Shown here: positions 1 to 11,500 of the stretch, piece by piece
Layout: each line of letters opens with the position of its first letter
How positions within the stretch are numbered: position 1 is the stretch's first letter
NCBI GenBank assembly: GCA_023374045.1
Contig: CM041776.1
Span: 124,649,733 to 124,713,732 of the forward strand
DNA length: 64,000 nt
Origin: Limonium bicolor
Lineage: Eukaryota > Streptophyta > Magnoliopsida > Caryophyllales > Plumbaginaceae
Reading direction: 5' to 3'
Notes under the pieces: generated by a model
Seen by the model: the letters and a program-made list of their open reading frames with translations, nothing else
Told to the model about the DNA's origin: nothing
Databases searched by the model: none
Program-made: the position numbers and the translations under genes

Positions 1-1403
1 ACATTTCCAACATCATCACAACACTCCACACACTACAACACATTATATTTTTCCTTCACATACATATTCATTCCCCAAGGTTTTCCCAAGCTTTTAATCA
101 TCTTTTAAAAGTTCAAAACAGTTACATTCTCTTCCTCATTATACTACAACATAACCACTACTCAAAACAATATACATTACTCATTTTAAGTACTCAAAAG
201 CTGTTACATTAAGGCATTCAAAACTAGTTCAAGGTAAGAACAATTACCTTGTGTTTTTAGCTTTTCCTTTTCTTTCCTTCCTTCTTGCTTTCTTTCTTGT
301 TCTCGGTTTCTTATTCAAGAATTAGGCAATGCTACAGCAACCCATACATACCAATGCTAGCTTAGAGTTCATTCTTAAACTAGCCCTAAAATTTGAACAT
401 GTTTTTATTGTTTGTAAGAGGCATTACCTTCCAATGTTTGGGTGGAGTTCTTGACTAGCAAAGGAACAAGATTTCTAGCCCAAGGGTGATGCCAAAACTG
501 GCTGGAGAACAAGAAACAATGAGTTCAAATTTCAGAAATTCTTATAATGCAAATGAGAGTTAGAAGTGGTGGATTTTAGAATTTCTTTTTACCTCAAAGC
601 AACAAGGGGATGAAGGTGCTTCTAATTGTGGTCTCAAATCCTCTAATGGCCTCCAGCCATGAAAACGAAAATGGGGCTTTTCAGATTTTTAGAAGATGGA
701 ATTGTTGCCCAAGAAGAGAGAATTCCAATGGTGTAATTTTTATTGTATTTGGACAAGGTTTAAGCCTAGAACAAGAGGAGAGAATGAGAGTTTTGTGTGA
801 GGGCTTCAAGACTCCATGGCTGTCGAGAGGGAGGAAAAAAATTCAGAAGGATGGAAGAGGGAGCACGGTGAGAGAGTGGGAAATGGAGGAGAGAGAGTGC
901 CCAACTTCCTTTTCTACTTTTTCTACTTTATTTGTTTGTCTTTTAGCAAATAAGGAGAGAAATAAAGAGAGTGAGAGAGAGGGGAAAATCGGCACCCATA
1001 CATACACATACAGATTTTTGATTTTTATTTTCAAAAGTGGACACATTAGTTTAGCTTATTTACACTCTCACCCCACAACTTCCCGGTTTTTTACAGTTTT
1101 TACTTACCGGAACCCGTTTTTTGGAATTTTCTTGTTTAATTGATTTTATTGGTTCTAGACCTTCATTAATGTTTATTAATGACTATTTGGTTTGCCAAAA
1201 TCATTACAGTCTATTTGACCCGCTTAATGTCCCGTTTTCCCAGTTTCCTCGAAAAACGCGCTTTAAGGTTCGTTTGTGCTTTTAATCCATTTTAAGGATC
1301 CGTTTTCTTCGGGATTTGTTCCCTCATAATATTTAGGTGTAATTAAGCCTCTAAAATACTTATTAGCCTAATTAATCACTATTTTTAATTACGGGATATT
1401 TCA
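1..1403 (-). mobile_element. 3' LTR (partial) of LTR retroelement A
   Basis: This is the 5' end of a minus-strand LTR cut by the window edge. It ends on the plus strand with GGGATATTTCA, the reverse complement of the family's LTR start (TGAAATACCCC in better copies). The stretch from about 1130 to 1403 matches in order the outer ends of the LTRs at 27772 and 46660, including the block TCCGTTTTCTTCGGGA. A purine-rich stretch (about 830-990) lies where element B has one. Open frames here, such as the one at 610-1143, are low-complexity and look non-coding. No polypurine tract is evident to its right, so the 3' end of the internal region is probably deleted. Confidence 0.75.
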
Positions 1404-1866
1404 CACTATGTCATAGTCCTATTTCAATGTTCAATTTGTATACGTTTCTTTAGTCGCCTGAGCTATGCCCGTCAGGTCCTCGTAAGTTTTCAAGTTGTAT
1501 GGGGTTCGGAGCATCCATTTCATAATGGACTTTCCGATAGTCTTTATGCTCATACGCGGCTTTATCCAGCTATTATACTTCTTCGGATTACTGTCCAGTG
1601 TTTCTTGTCGCTTCTCCTTTCCTCTCCATTGCACTCATAGTGCTTTCCCCTTCTTATGGGTGTGGCTGGGTTATATCAACTGCGTAGCATGTCGACCCAT
1701 GTTGCCGGTAATTACCATTCTCTTACTGTTACGATTCTGTTGGCAGCGCCTGTTCCATTATTGCGCTCCAATTACGACCTTCAAGTTTTCCGTAAACTGT
1801 CGTAAAACAAGGTGTTTCTCGTATTGCTTAATGCTAACCAACTGCCAGATCAGGTTTCCCCGAGTA

Positions 1867-1885
1867 AGAGAAGGCTTTCTTCTCT
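1867..1885 (-). other. Leader hairpin 2, element A
   Basis: Arms AGAGAAG (1867-1873) and CTTCTCT (1879-1885) are perfect reverse complements around a 5-nt loop. The flanking leader sequence is shared with elements B (37179-37196) and C (14521-14538). In C the stem has a different sequence but still pairs. A role such as packaging or dimerisation is only a guess. Confidence 0.5.
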
Positions 1886-2076
1886 CTGGCGTTTGTTCCC
1901 CGTATTCTAAAGATAGGGAAGTGGAGGGCGGGTTTAGGTATTGTAGGCATCCGGTAACCACCGGGATGTCCTAACTAACGCACCCTCGCACTATCTCTCA
2001 ACCCTTAACCCATAACTCAAATTCTAACTCAGTATTCTTCTAAGTTCGGTAATTCTAGTCATCAGAGCTTAACTAC

Positions 2077-2088
2077 GCTCTGATACCA
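2077..2088 (-). other. Primer-binding site, element A
   Basis: On the minus strand this reads TGGTATCAGAGC, the standard plant LTR-retroelement primer-binding site matching the 3' end of initiator tRNA-Met. It lies six bases (AAAAAG-type spacer) from the LTR end ...GGGGTGTTACA. Together these fix element A as minus-strand and place its 5' LTR to the right. The site is the 5' arm of a hairpin: TCAGAGC pairs with GCTCTGA (2062-2083). Confidence 0.9.
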
Positions 2089-2192
2089 CTTTTTGTAACA
2101 CCCCAACTCATAAAGCCAGACTTATCTCATAAACCTCCAATTACTTATATTAACATTGCAGCGGAAATTTCTACAAAGATGGTGTTACCGCC

Positions 2193-2214
2193 GTTAGTCA
2201 CCCACGTGACTAAC
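2193..2214 (-). other. GTGG-loop terminal hairpin of LTR
   Basis: Nine-base arms GTTAGTCAC and GTGACTAAC flank a CCAC loop (GTGG in the sense strand), about 100 bp from the LTR 3' end. Related hairpins lie at 7723-7744, 14199-14220, 23592-23613, 37503-37524 and 57267-57288. The arm sequences change while pairing is kept, most clearly at 14199-14220. The function is unknown. Confidence 0.6.
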
Positions 2215-2480
2215 TAGGCATGCTAAATTCTCTAAGATCTAGCTACGCTCTGATGGACATGAATATTTCGAACATTAGTACTTACAAGCCTTAACCATTT
2301 ACATATTCTCAATACAAAGTATCGTATATCCTAATACATCATACTACAACTTATTAACATATACTACCATACGAGAGTACATGCACAACTCGTAGGTCAA
2401 ACTTAAACCCGTAATACTTCTACCCCATCTTACTCTGAAGCCGAGTCATCTGCTGCTTCTCACCTGCAAAATAATATGGA

Positions 2481-2510
2481 TGCCCCTAGGAGCACAACAC
2501 CTTTGCTGGT
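2481..2510 (-). other. Double hairpin near LTR 3' end, element A
   Basis: In the sense (minus) direction CAGCA pairs with TGTTG over an AAGG loop, directly followed by TGCTCC pairing with GGGGCA over a TA loop; both stems use one G-U pair. The same two-hairpin arrangement is found at the equivalent point in most LTR copies of the window. A CAGGTR block follows it here and in many copies. Confidence 0.5.
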
Positions 2511-4208
2511 ATGATTAATGTGTAACCCCCAAGCTAACAGGGCTACGCACGACTACTTTGTCGTATACATGCGATTGATTATTCATACAACACTAATAGG
2601 AAGTACAATAAACACCACACGATATATGAAGCAACTCATAGCTCAAACACAATGAACGACTTAATAAGCGTTCCTTAAGTAAACGAGTTACTTTTAACTC
2701 CTTAAGTTCGAGAAACATTTAGTTCTCATATTTCCTCTTATTCTCATATCCATTCTCATCTCAGTGTCGTAATCATTCTATATTTAGAATTGGTTGTTTC
2801 TTAACTCAATGTTTATCTTTGTCGGGTCAAAAGTAACCCTTAGCCAATGAGCTATCAACTCCAATGGTTAAATAAACAACATTTCTTTAATTTGGGATTT
2901 AGGAGATCCCACCGCACCATCTTAATATTGCCTCCCACCTTGAACTGTAATCCAAGGTGGTCGAGTCTATTTGTTGAATCTAGGCGACAAGTCCGAAGAC
3001 AAGTCTAAATGGAGGACGGACCTGATAAGGATACTGACCTCCTAACTCAATATGCATGACCGGAGTCAGTCCCGGATTCCGCACCCCCCAAGTTCCAGTT
3101 AGTAGAAGTCTTAACGACAATGTTTGTTAGTTAAACCTCTTTCAGCTACTAACAAACCAAAATTAGGGAGTGTTCCTTAGTTCTCACTGAATAACCCCTA
3201 AACAATTAAACACATAAAATCATAAACGTGAGGAGATTATCCGAAAATAACGCGTTACATAATTCGGACATATGATAATGTATGAACAATTAAATTTAGT
3301 ATATACATGTCCGAAAACATGACAATGTTACATATTAATATGGTCACGTACTTATATATGTACATATATGAAAATACATATACGCAACGTTACAATATTA
3401 CAACATTGTAAATAATAACTAATAACGTCGCATAGGTACATATAACTAAAACGCGACAAGATAAAATAGTCGTACATATATTGAAATACCCCAAATCTTA
3501 ATATATTAATGAACTATCTAATTAGGATATGCTAAGGCTAGAACGTGCCTTAGAAACATTAGAAGAAGTGTTAAACAATAATTTACACCAAAACATGCTT
3601 TAGGAACAATTAGAGTAAAAGGTGTTTTAAAGAGCACAAATAAATTAGGGAACTACCAATAAGTTCCCAATAGATTTCAAATGTGAAATACCTCTAAGAT
3701 TAGTAATACGCATTAAGCGGAATTAGCATTTAAACCGAAAACGTACCTTAGAGCACAAAAATGTGCTTTAAAGAAAAATGTGCTTTAAGCGTGTATACAT
3801 GGAACGAAAAGGATAATGACCTAAAACCATAATATAAGGGAACAACAATTAAATGGTCATAGGAGCCATTGTGTATACACACAAATTAAGTATGCAAAGT
3901 CCACAGTAAAACAGGTACTAAACTGACGAAAGTCAAGGAGAAACCACTAAACGACTTGGTTTAAATTGGAATGAGTAACATGCTATTTCATGAAAAAAGT
4001 TTCTAAAGGTTTTAAATATATTAAGGACACATTTAAACTAGCGAAAACAAATTGCATAATCAATGTGAACCCGAAAGCACATAAAATGGTGTTTTAAGGC
4101 ATTTTTGGCTATGTAACATACCTAACACATGGTATAAGTCCTTATGAACGAGATTAATACATCTAATGTTACATCAATACAAGGGAGAAACAAAAAAAAT
4201 CAGGTCAA

Positions 4209-4740
4209 ATGAGACCAAGGGCTGCCGACTTCAATGGTGAGTCATTAAGGACAAAATGCTTTAATTTTACTATTACACCTACCAAGACTTCCTTGATTGC
4301 CTTATCACCTTGTCCCCTGAATAATTTATTAATCAGACACTTACCTGTCATTATGAGAGCTCCCAAATTCGTAGCTTCTCCTCTCTTTGAAGAAACATCA
4401 CAAAAACTTCAATGTTCTTAGATTAGTACCTTAAAGAACACCTTGCCTTGTAGGAATCATAACTTTCTCGTCCTAACTCCAAATAACAAGCTTGATAGCT
4501 CGTTGGAATCCTCTTTCGAAGATATTTACAACCATATCTCATGAGCCCCCAGATTCTCAAGAAAAACCACGAAGAAGTGCCTTTGATTCTCGAGGTAAAA
4601 CATTGCCTTCTTGGAAACTCTTCCTTCTTTGATTTTCATCAAGGCCAAGTGCCTAGGGTTACTAACCCTTCTTATTATTCATCTTATTCTATGATTTTGG
4701 AGCCAATTTCTCTAGCAAATTGCTTTCAAAATTTCTAAGA
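4209..4740 (+). other. No gene: pyrimidine-rich LTR segment
   Basis: Short open frames at 4209-4421 and 4541-4738 lie in the part of solo LTR I where related LTRs have a pyrimidine-rich stretch in the sense strand. They contain no recognisable domain and look like chance frames. Confidence 0.5.
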
Positions 4741-6000
4741 AAAACAAGCTTAATATTAAGCTAAAGGTTAATATACAAGGTAAATCCTACAACTACCTAT
4801 TTCAAGGTTCTAAATTGTTGATCTATATATGATCTAACATGTTGTTCATCTTGTTTATTATTGCCGAAATTATAAGTGTGTTAGATTTAATTTTTAACAC
4901 ATTACATGTTAATATTTTGTAAATCTTAAATTAGATTTATACTCCTTATGATATAAGTTACAATATAAGCTATCATAATATACAAGAAAAATTCATATAC
5001 TATGATTTTGATTATGGCCGAAAATTAAAGGGTTGTAATTAAGTTAGAAAAATTATCTAACTTAGTGAAATTAAAGGAGTTAGAGTAATTAAGAGTAAAA
5101 TGTAAAATTTAAGATGTTTTGGTATCATATTGTGATTTCCGAAAATAAATGAGGTTAGTATAGAATTTTTGAGAGTTTAGATGATGAGAAAATAATTGTA
5201 GAATTAAGTTTACAATTTATAAAGAGTTTATAAGTGTTATAAGGAATTTATAAGGTTTTTGGTATATTTAAATGTTAATAAAGGATGGTATATATATATA
5301 CTATAACAGTAGATAATTAAATCTGGTGATTTAGAGATGTTTAAAATGATTTTTGATGTTCAAAAATCGGTAGGTAAATTAATTACGAAAACTAGAAATT
5401 AATTGGAGTTAAATTGGTTAATAAATGAAAGAATAGACCACAAGGGCAAAATGGTAATTTTACTGGTCAAACATGGTCAATGACAGTTTATAAAATATTT
5501 AGATGAGTTAGAATAAAAATTATAGCAAAAGATTAGGTAATAAAATGTTTAAGGAATAAAAAGTTAAGGTAAATTAACTTTAGGGGTAATATTGTAAATT
5601 TTGAAAAGTTAGGGGGTTTGACCATAAAAGGGCTGGTCAAACTTGGGTATGTTTTGGTAATTGACCAAAAGTATAGAAGAAATTAATTAAGAAAGACTTT
5701 GGAAGTAATTAGAAATATAAATAACAAGTTTAGAACTTATTATGAGTAAAATAGAAATTAAAAAGAAAACTATGGGTAAGGAATGTAAATAACACATTTT
5801 TATGTGTGTAGAAGGTTAAGGAAATTAAATAAAGAATTTAGAAACCAAATGTAAAAGAAACAGAGTTAAGACAGGGTTAAATGAGACCCGTATATAACTT
5901 AAGGTATACGAGGGGTATACCCGTAATTTAATAAGTATAGGAGAAATCAATAGTTAAAGTATTTTAAAGAAACACAAGTTATATTGGGAAAAAGATATAA

Positions 6001-6290
6001 ATACGTATGATACTCCGTATCATATGGACGTATACGTAAAATGTTGGTATACATGAATAGTACTCGTATACGTGAATAGTACCCGTATACATGGATAGTA
6101 CTCATATACATGAATAGTATCTGTATAGATGAATAGGAAATACGTACACATGAACAGTAAAATACAAGACTTATACGTGAATAGTGAAATACGATGAATA
6201 GTAAATACGAGGCCATATAAATTAATAGTAGAATACGAGACCGTATAAATGAATAGTGAAATGCGGATGAATAGTGAAAAATACGAAAAC
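6001..6290 (+). repeat. Minisatellite in solo LTR I (GTATAC/GAATAGTA units)
   Basis: About ten imperfect copies of a 17-26 bp unit built on CGTATACATGAATAGTA are arranged head to tail. Many contain the self-complementary GTATAC. The array lies about 1.55-1.85 kb from the LTR 3' end, close to where other LTR copies carry different tandem arrays (25191, 39080, 59221, 62579). Confidence 0.75.
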
Positions 6291-7438
6291 CTAACACAAG
6301 GAACCGTATAAGTCTAAAGTTGCTAATTGTGCAACTAAGTAACTGCTAACGATGTTAGTATGTTAATGAGTTTGAATTGAGCTTGGATAACGCTCCTAAT
6401 TGAACGAACCCGTTTAACGGTATACTATTATGCCCGGGTTGACGGAAGAGGTTTAAGTTAAAAAGAGAACCAAATTAGTTCTAAGACACAAGATACTAAT
6501 ACTAGTTCTGGTTACTGATCTAGATAGTCGGAGGCGTTCGGCGGATTAGGCGAATGTGGTATTAAGAGCTAGCCAATCTCCGGTGTACGGTATAAGATTC
6601 TTGTAGCTTGCTTGCTAACGGGGTCTACCTCGGTTTATGTGCTATGTGTTATTGTGATACGACCAAACAAGATTAAGCATAAAACCGATCTACTTTATTG
6701 TTATTGTGTGCCCATTGGACCCTAACACGACTTGATTTAGAGCTTATTCATTAACTGTGTTTAGTAACAATTGTATAAGGTTATAAATACTTCCCGCTGT
6801 TAGTTGGTTAATATCGAGAGAGGTTTAACCAACAAATTGTCATTGAGACTTCAACTAGCTAGAACTTGGGGGGAGAGGAATCCGGGACTGACTCCGGTCA
6901 TGCAAGTTTAGGTTAGGAGGTCGGGATCTGTATCAGACCCGTCTTCTGCATATGGCTCGTCTATGACTTGTCGCCTAGGGTCGACAAGCAGACCCGACCA
7001 TCTCGAGTGAACAGTTCGAGGTGGGAGGAAAATTCAGGAGGCGCCGGAGGGTCAAGCCTACATCCCTCATAACTTAAGAATTAATGTTTATTTACCAAAT
7101 GGAGCTAATAACTCATTGGCTAGGGTTACCTTGACCCGACAAAAATAAACAATTCAGTTAGAGAACAACCAGTTCTTTTAAGTGAACGGTTGACACTTAT
7201 AAGGTATGGTCGAACACGAGAACTAAGCAATTCTCAGGCCTCAGGAGTTAGGAATCTAACTTACTCATTAATAGGCGTCCATTACGACGTTCGATTTAAT
7301 GGAGCTGTGAATGTTGCACATGGGTGTGTTGTTTGTTATCGTACTTCTTATTATTACCTGTATGAATAATCAACTACATGTATACGACAAAGCAGTCGTG
7401 TGTAGTCCTGTTAGCTTGTGGGCTGCACATTTTCTGTA

Positions 7439-7469
7439 CCAGCAATGTGTTGAGCCCCTTGGGGCCTGT
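7439..7469 (+). other. Double hairpin near LTR 3' end, solo LTR I
   Basis: CAGCA pairs with TGTTG over an ATG loop, followed by GCCCC pairing with GGGGC over TT. A CAGGTAGG block follows (about 7483-7490). Just upstream ACGAC/GTCGT (7384-7399) and AGTCC/GGGCT form two further short hairpins. The order matches the LTRs of elements A, C and D. Confidence 0.5.
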
Positions 7470-7722
7470 GATTTAAACTTTGCAGGTAGGTGCCAGATGA
7501 GGACTCAACTTGAGAGTAGCAGCGGGTAGAGTACTTCAGGTTGCTTTTACATTTGTTACACGAGTTGTGCATGTACACTCGTTTAGTAAATGGATGAGAT
7601 ATTAGTATGATGTATTAGGATATGAGATACTCGGTATAAGTTGTGGTTTACGGATTGTAATGTATAGATGCTCGAGTAATTATCCGGTTAGTCAGACCGT
7701 GACTTGTAAGAGAATAGGCCTA

Positions 7723-7744
7723 GTTGGTCACGTGGGTGACTAAC
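7723..7744 (+). other. GTGG-loop terminal hairpin, solo LTR I
   Basis: Arms GTTGGTCAC and GTGACTAAC pair with one G-U pair around a GTGG loop. The G-U is allowed only in the sense (plus) RNA, which agrees with the direction set by the LTR ends. Confidence 0.55.
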
Positions 7745-7847
7745 GGCGGTAACACCAATTTAGTAGAACTTTTCCGCTGCGATGTTAATGAACGAGATGG
7801 ACTTAGGGCGACGATCACTGTATTTGGAGATGGGGTGTTACATATAT

Positions 7848-8047
7848 ATATAGGTATAATCAATAACATGACAAGATAAAAAAGTCGCATATATGTATAT
7901 GTAAGTAACAAAGATAAAATAGGCATGAGTATACACTTACACAAAAAATAGAGCAAATATGCTCTAGCCGGGATTCAAACCCGGAAGCTCTCGTACCTTC
8001 CCTGAATGCCTTAACCGGTAGAGTTGTGCTCGAATTCAGTAACAAAG
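7848..8047 (-). mobile_element. Continuation of element A LTR with SINE remnant
   Basis: This follows directly after the right TATAT duplication of solo LTR I, so it should be the continuation of what lies left of 3477. The common phrase GACAAGATAAAA on both sides (about 3454 and 7868) suggests a short local repeat in the host LTR. The second half is occupied by a tRNA-like sequence described separately. No LTR outer end is visible. Confidence 0.4.
7958..8035 (-). repeat. tRNA-derived SINE remnant
   Basis: On the minus strand a T-arm-like hairpin (CCGGG, loop TTTGAAT, CCCGG) contains GGTTTGAATCC (7971-7981), close to the RNA polymerase III B box GGTTCGANTCC. About 30 bases upstream, ACCGGTTAAGGCATTCAGG (8002-8020) resembles an A box/D loop. 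No convincing anticodon stem or acceptor stem can be drawn, so this is not a working tRNA gene. It is best read as the head of a tRNA-derived SINE or a decayed tRNA pseudogene. No clear 3' tail or target duplication was found. Confidence 0.45.
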
Positions 8048-8500
8048 ACGAGCCTAATTAAACTAGTAATGAGACTACTAAGGTAACTACAAAAAAAAAA
8101 GAAAATTCAAACAGGGATAACCGTGCTTCTTCCTTGATATTACCACTGATCGAACAAAGAAAACAGACCCAAAATTTCTGTCTTGGTAAACTGATGCCTA
8201 CGCCAAGTGTGGTGGGTTATTAAAGATCAACCAACTTATACAAACCAGACCTTGCAGGGCTGCTCTCCATCTCAGTTCAAAAATAAGAGGAAGAGACTGA
8301 GATTGATTCCCAGTCCTCAAATGCAAGTCAGTCTAGTCCATACCCTGCTACTGATTCTCGTGTCTCAAAATCAGTCAAAAAGACATTCCCCTTGGAAATT
8401 ACAGCCCACACTGACTCACTCCCACATGCCCTCACTCCCTTGTTTCCTGGTTGAAAACTAAAAAAACAAAAACAGATCAGATGACAAGACATGGGCACCC
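8048..8500. other. No gene recognised
   Basis: Short open frames on both strands (8207-8461 and 8328-8549) show no domain. The stretch may hold the start of the LTR that ends at 14323, or heavily decayed units of the ~190-bp array, but I could not place a boundary. Confidence 0.3.
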
Positions 8501-11500
8501 AATTCTGTTCTTTCTTAGAATTCCATACCCCCGAGTTGGAGCTCAACAAACTTCCTTAAGTTCTCTTTGGAACTTACAACCGGTAGCAATTAAATAACTA
8601 GTTGTCCATCAATCCCTTACGCCTGCACATGAAACTTAAGCCCTTACATCTCCCTCTCTGCATGTTCGTTTTCTGGTGCTCAAGCTTCTGAAAAAAAAAC
8701 TGAAGCAGCTCAAAGCAAACTAAGAGGTAAAGAAGCTACCACACTCCCTTTTGATCTTTTCTCCTTTTTGTCTTCGAAAAATCCCAATGACCAGCACTAT
8801 AGTCTTCCGCAAACTCACGCCTCTTTAGTCTCTCCTTGCCTGTTAGACTTTGGTTCAAGTTTCTGAAAATCTGGAGCAAATAAGCGTGAAACATCAAGGT
8901 AATCAATGGGCAACCTCACCTCCTTCTTCCTTTACTTCTTCTGTCCGAGAAACCATGGTTCTTGACTCCTCTATTTCCCTTCCTTCACGCATGAAAGCTA
9001 CTGGAAATGCTTTCATAAGCTGTGCTAGGACTTGCTAAGAAACAAAAACCCAGCAACATTCTGAGAAAATTCATTCACGGTAAGAGCTTGAACCATACCC
9101 CCGTATATTTCCTTTCTCTGTTTTTCTGTTCTGTCCGAGACTTCATGCTCAAGTGCCCCAAAACTTTTTTTATATTTGTCTCGCAAGATCTCTGCATGCT
9201 AACTAAGGGTGGAGCACTGGAAGTTCTGAAACTAATCCTCTCCAAGAACTCCTAAAGGGGAGACCCTTGAAAAACTGATTTGTAATGGCAGTTCTGCAGT
9301 ATTTCTGCCTCTGTCAACTAATTTCCTTTCTGTACAACAAGAATTCTAGAGGGGATGTGAGGAATTATTTAGTACTGATGAACCTACTATATTGCCATCA
9401 CATGACTCTACCTGTAAACAAGTTGGAGAAATTAGAAGATAGATTAGACAGCAGAAAAAAAAAAACCAACGCAGAAATGGGTTCAAATTCTGTAACTTCT
9501 CCTACTCTGTATAATCGCATTCAGAAACAATGTAAATGATGTGTAGGCAGAATCATGAGCTTAAAAGACTTGCCAACACGTTAGGCTAACTGTAAACAAA
9601 CTAGGGAAAAAGAATCGAGTTAAGAAGTAGAAAAGAAAAGAAGTAAATAGCAGATCTTGAGTTTTTGAGTTTCAGTATTCTTGAGGCTATTATTCTCTGT
9701 ACAACCCTATCACAGGGGGTTTATAAGGATTGGATTGAGGAGTAACTGAACCTAGACACACCTAATACGCTTGAGTAGAGTTATAAGCACTTTAGGGGTG
9801 ACTTAGAAGTCAGTTAATAATTTGACAGAGGAAGAAAAAAGGGATGCGCCAACTCTGAGTTCCAGATTTTTAGTAGGATGTTGTTTATGTACAGAAACAA
9901 CATGAGTGTTTTCTTTGGTTGAAGATGAACTTAAAGCCTTGTTAGTCCACTTAACTAAGGGTGTAAACACGTAGGAAGAAGCTTGGAAGTCAGTTCCACA
10001 GCTAACCAACTAAATAAAGGAGAGATGCATCAGTTTGGTTTTGAGAAATTTCGATAAGAAGTTGCTTTTGTATAATTGAGTTACAGCAGGGATTGAGGAG
10101 TTGTTTGGTCTGGAAATCGTTTAAAACCTTGTTAATTCATCTAACTATACGTGTAGGCATTATGACAAAAAAATGGGTGAATTAAGTTGATACACTCATT
10201 TGGGAACCCATGAGTCAGTTAGCTGCTAATCGAGGGAAAGAATGAGGAAGAATCATGCGGATTCGATTTCAGATTTTTGCTACAATCACTTCCTCTGTTT
10301 AACTGTAGTGCAAGTGGTTAAAGATTGTTGTAATGGCCTAACTAATGAACGCAGAACTTAGCTAAAGTACCCAATTAAGTCTGTAAACCTTTGAGAAGGG
10401 TAGGAATTAATGGAATGCAAAGTGGTGTATCAGTTCCTGCAACATTTTTTTTCATTTTGGTTTAAAAGAAGTTCACTAGTGTCAATAATATTGTTTTGGG
10501 GATTAGAAACCGTATTAAGACTACTAACTAAGTATCGAAGCCATGTGGAAGGAAAAGGAAAATCAAATCAGTAAATAACGAGAACAGGTGGAAGAGAAGT
10601 GTACAGCTTGCAGTTTTCAAAAAAATGAGGTTCCTGTTTCTGCAACATACAGATCCTGTGTGAGGAATTTTCAGAGGCATGGCCATGTTGTCATGGGTCT
10701 GCTTGGGTTAGAACTATAGTAACTCACATAACAAGGAAGCTATATGATTTAGGGAGAAGTTGAGAAAAAAAACAGAAAGAAAACAACAGATGAGAACATG
10801 TATCAGTTTTCATAATTTCAGTTTTTTCGGTTTATCTTTTCTGTGTAAAGAGTTTTCAGAGTGTTGTCTAGTTGGTATTGGGTTTAAAACAAAACTAGAA
10901 CACTTAAATAAGTAATGAGTACTTTGGGGATGAATTGAAGGATAGAATAATAACAAACAAAAAAGACAAGAGGAAAAAAAATATACATCAGTTTCCCAGA
11001 TTCAGGTTTTCCGTTTTCATTTCCTTTTTCAGTTTTGTATGATCTGGTACAGAAAGATTTGAAGGAGTTGTATTGGGTTGCCAATGAATCTAAAACACCT
11101 CTAACATACCTTAGTAATATTATAAGTGCTTTGGGTAAATTATAAGAGATTAAAGGAACAGAAAGAAGATATCAGGGAGAGTATATTTGTTTAATAACCT
11201 TAGTTTTTGCGGATTTTCTGTTTCAGTATATGAAATACCTGAGTAGGTGTAACAGGGTTATCTAGGTAGTTTTTGAATTGGAAACATAGCTAGAACACCG
11301 AATTAAGTAATTAAAAGCTTGGAGATAAATTTAATGACAGATACGTGAGTAGACAGAAAGAATCAATGGAAGTTATCAGGTGCTGTCAGGCATTTTCTTC
11401 TCTTCTGTATAATGAAATTTCAGTAGTTTTAACAGTGTTGTTTTGAGTTGTTTTTAAGTGTAAAACCTTCTTAATATACTTAGCCAGTTGGGTAAAATTT

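Larger units (their letters stand above)
1404..2093 (-). mobile_element. Internal stub and leader of LTR element A
   Basis: Only about 690 bp separate the two LTRs of element A, far less than the 5-7 kb an autonomous Ty3/Gypsy element needs. The part nearest the primer-binding site (about 1855-2060) is related to the leaders of element B (37160-37371) and element C (14356-14560), sharing the ACGCCAGAGAG and ACTCGGGGAAA blocks (sense strand). No gag, protease, reverse transcriptase or integrase motif is visible on either strand. The element therefore looks like a deletion derivative that could only move with proteins supplied in trans. Confidence 0.6.
2094..3481 (-). mobile_element. 5' LTR of element A (part left of nested insertion)
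   Basis: The LTR 3' end (TGTAACACCCC on the plus strand) follows the primer-binding site. Reading inward it has the family's 3' module: CAGCGGAA (2159-2166), the GTGG-loop hairpin (2193-2214), a CAGGTG block (about 2461-2466), a double hairpin (2481-2510), a CGAC/GTCG hairpin near 2550, and a hairpin with arms TGGGAT and ATCCCA (2893-2911). It is interrupted at 3481 by a solo LTR. The remaining LTR should resume at 7848, but its outer end (a GGGGTATTTCA-like sequence) was not found before 14 kb. Confidence 0.75.
3482..7842 (+). mobile_element. Solo LTR I (4.36 kb)
   Basis: A complete plus-strand LTR begins TGAAATACCCC and ends GGGGTGTTACA, and is flanked by the 5-bp duplication TATAT (3477-3481 and 7843-7847). 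No primer-binding site follows its end, so it is a solo LTR, expected from recombination between the two LTRs of an inserted element. It sits in the opposite orientation inside the 5' LTR of element A. Its 3' part (about 6800-7842) carries the family's structural modules, and a minisatellite occupies about 6001-6290. Because the flanking site is itself AT-rich, the TATAT duplication alone is weak evidence, but the LTR ends are clear. Confidence 0.88.

Noticed and set aside
610..1143. A 177-codon plus-strand frame
   Set aside because: It lies in the LTR of element A, antisense to the element, with low-complexity arginine/glutamate-rich and phenylalanine-rich content and no domain.
7958..8035. 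Functional tRNA gene on the minus strand
   Set aside because: No anticodon stem or acceptor stem pairs convincingly.
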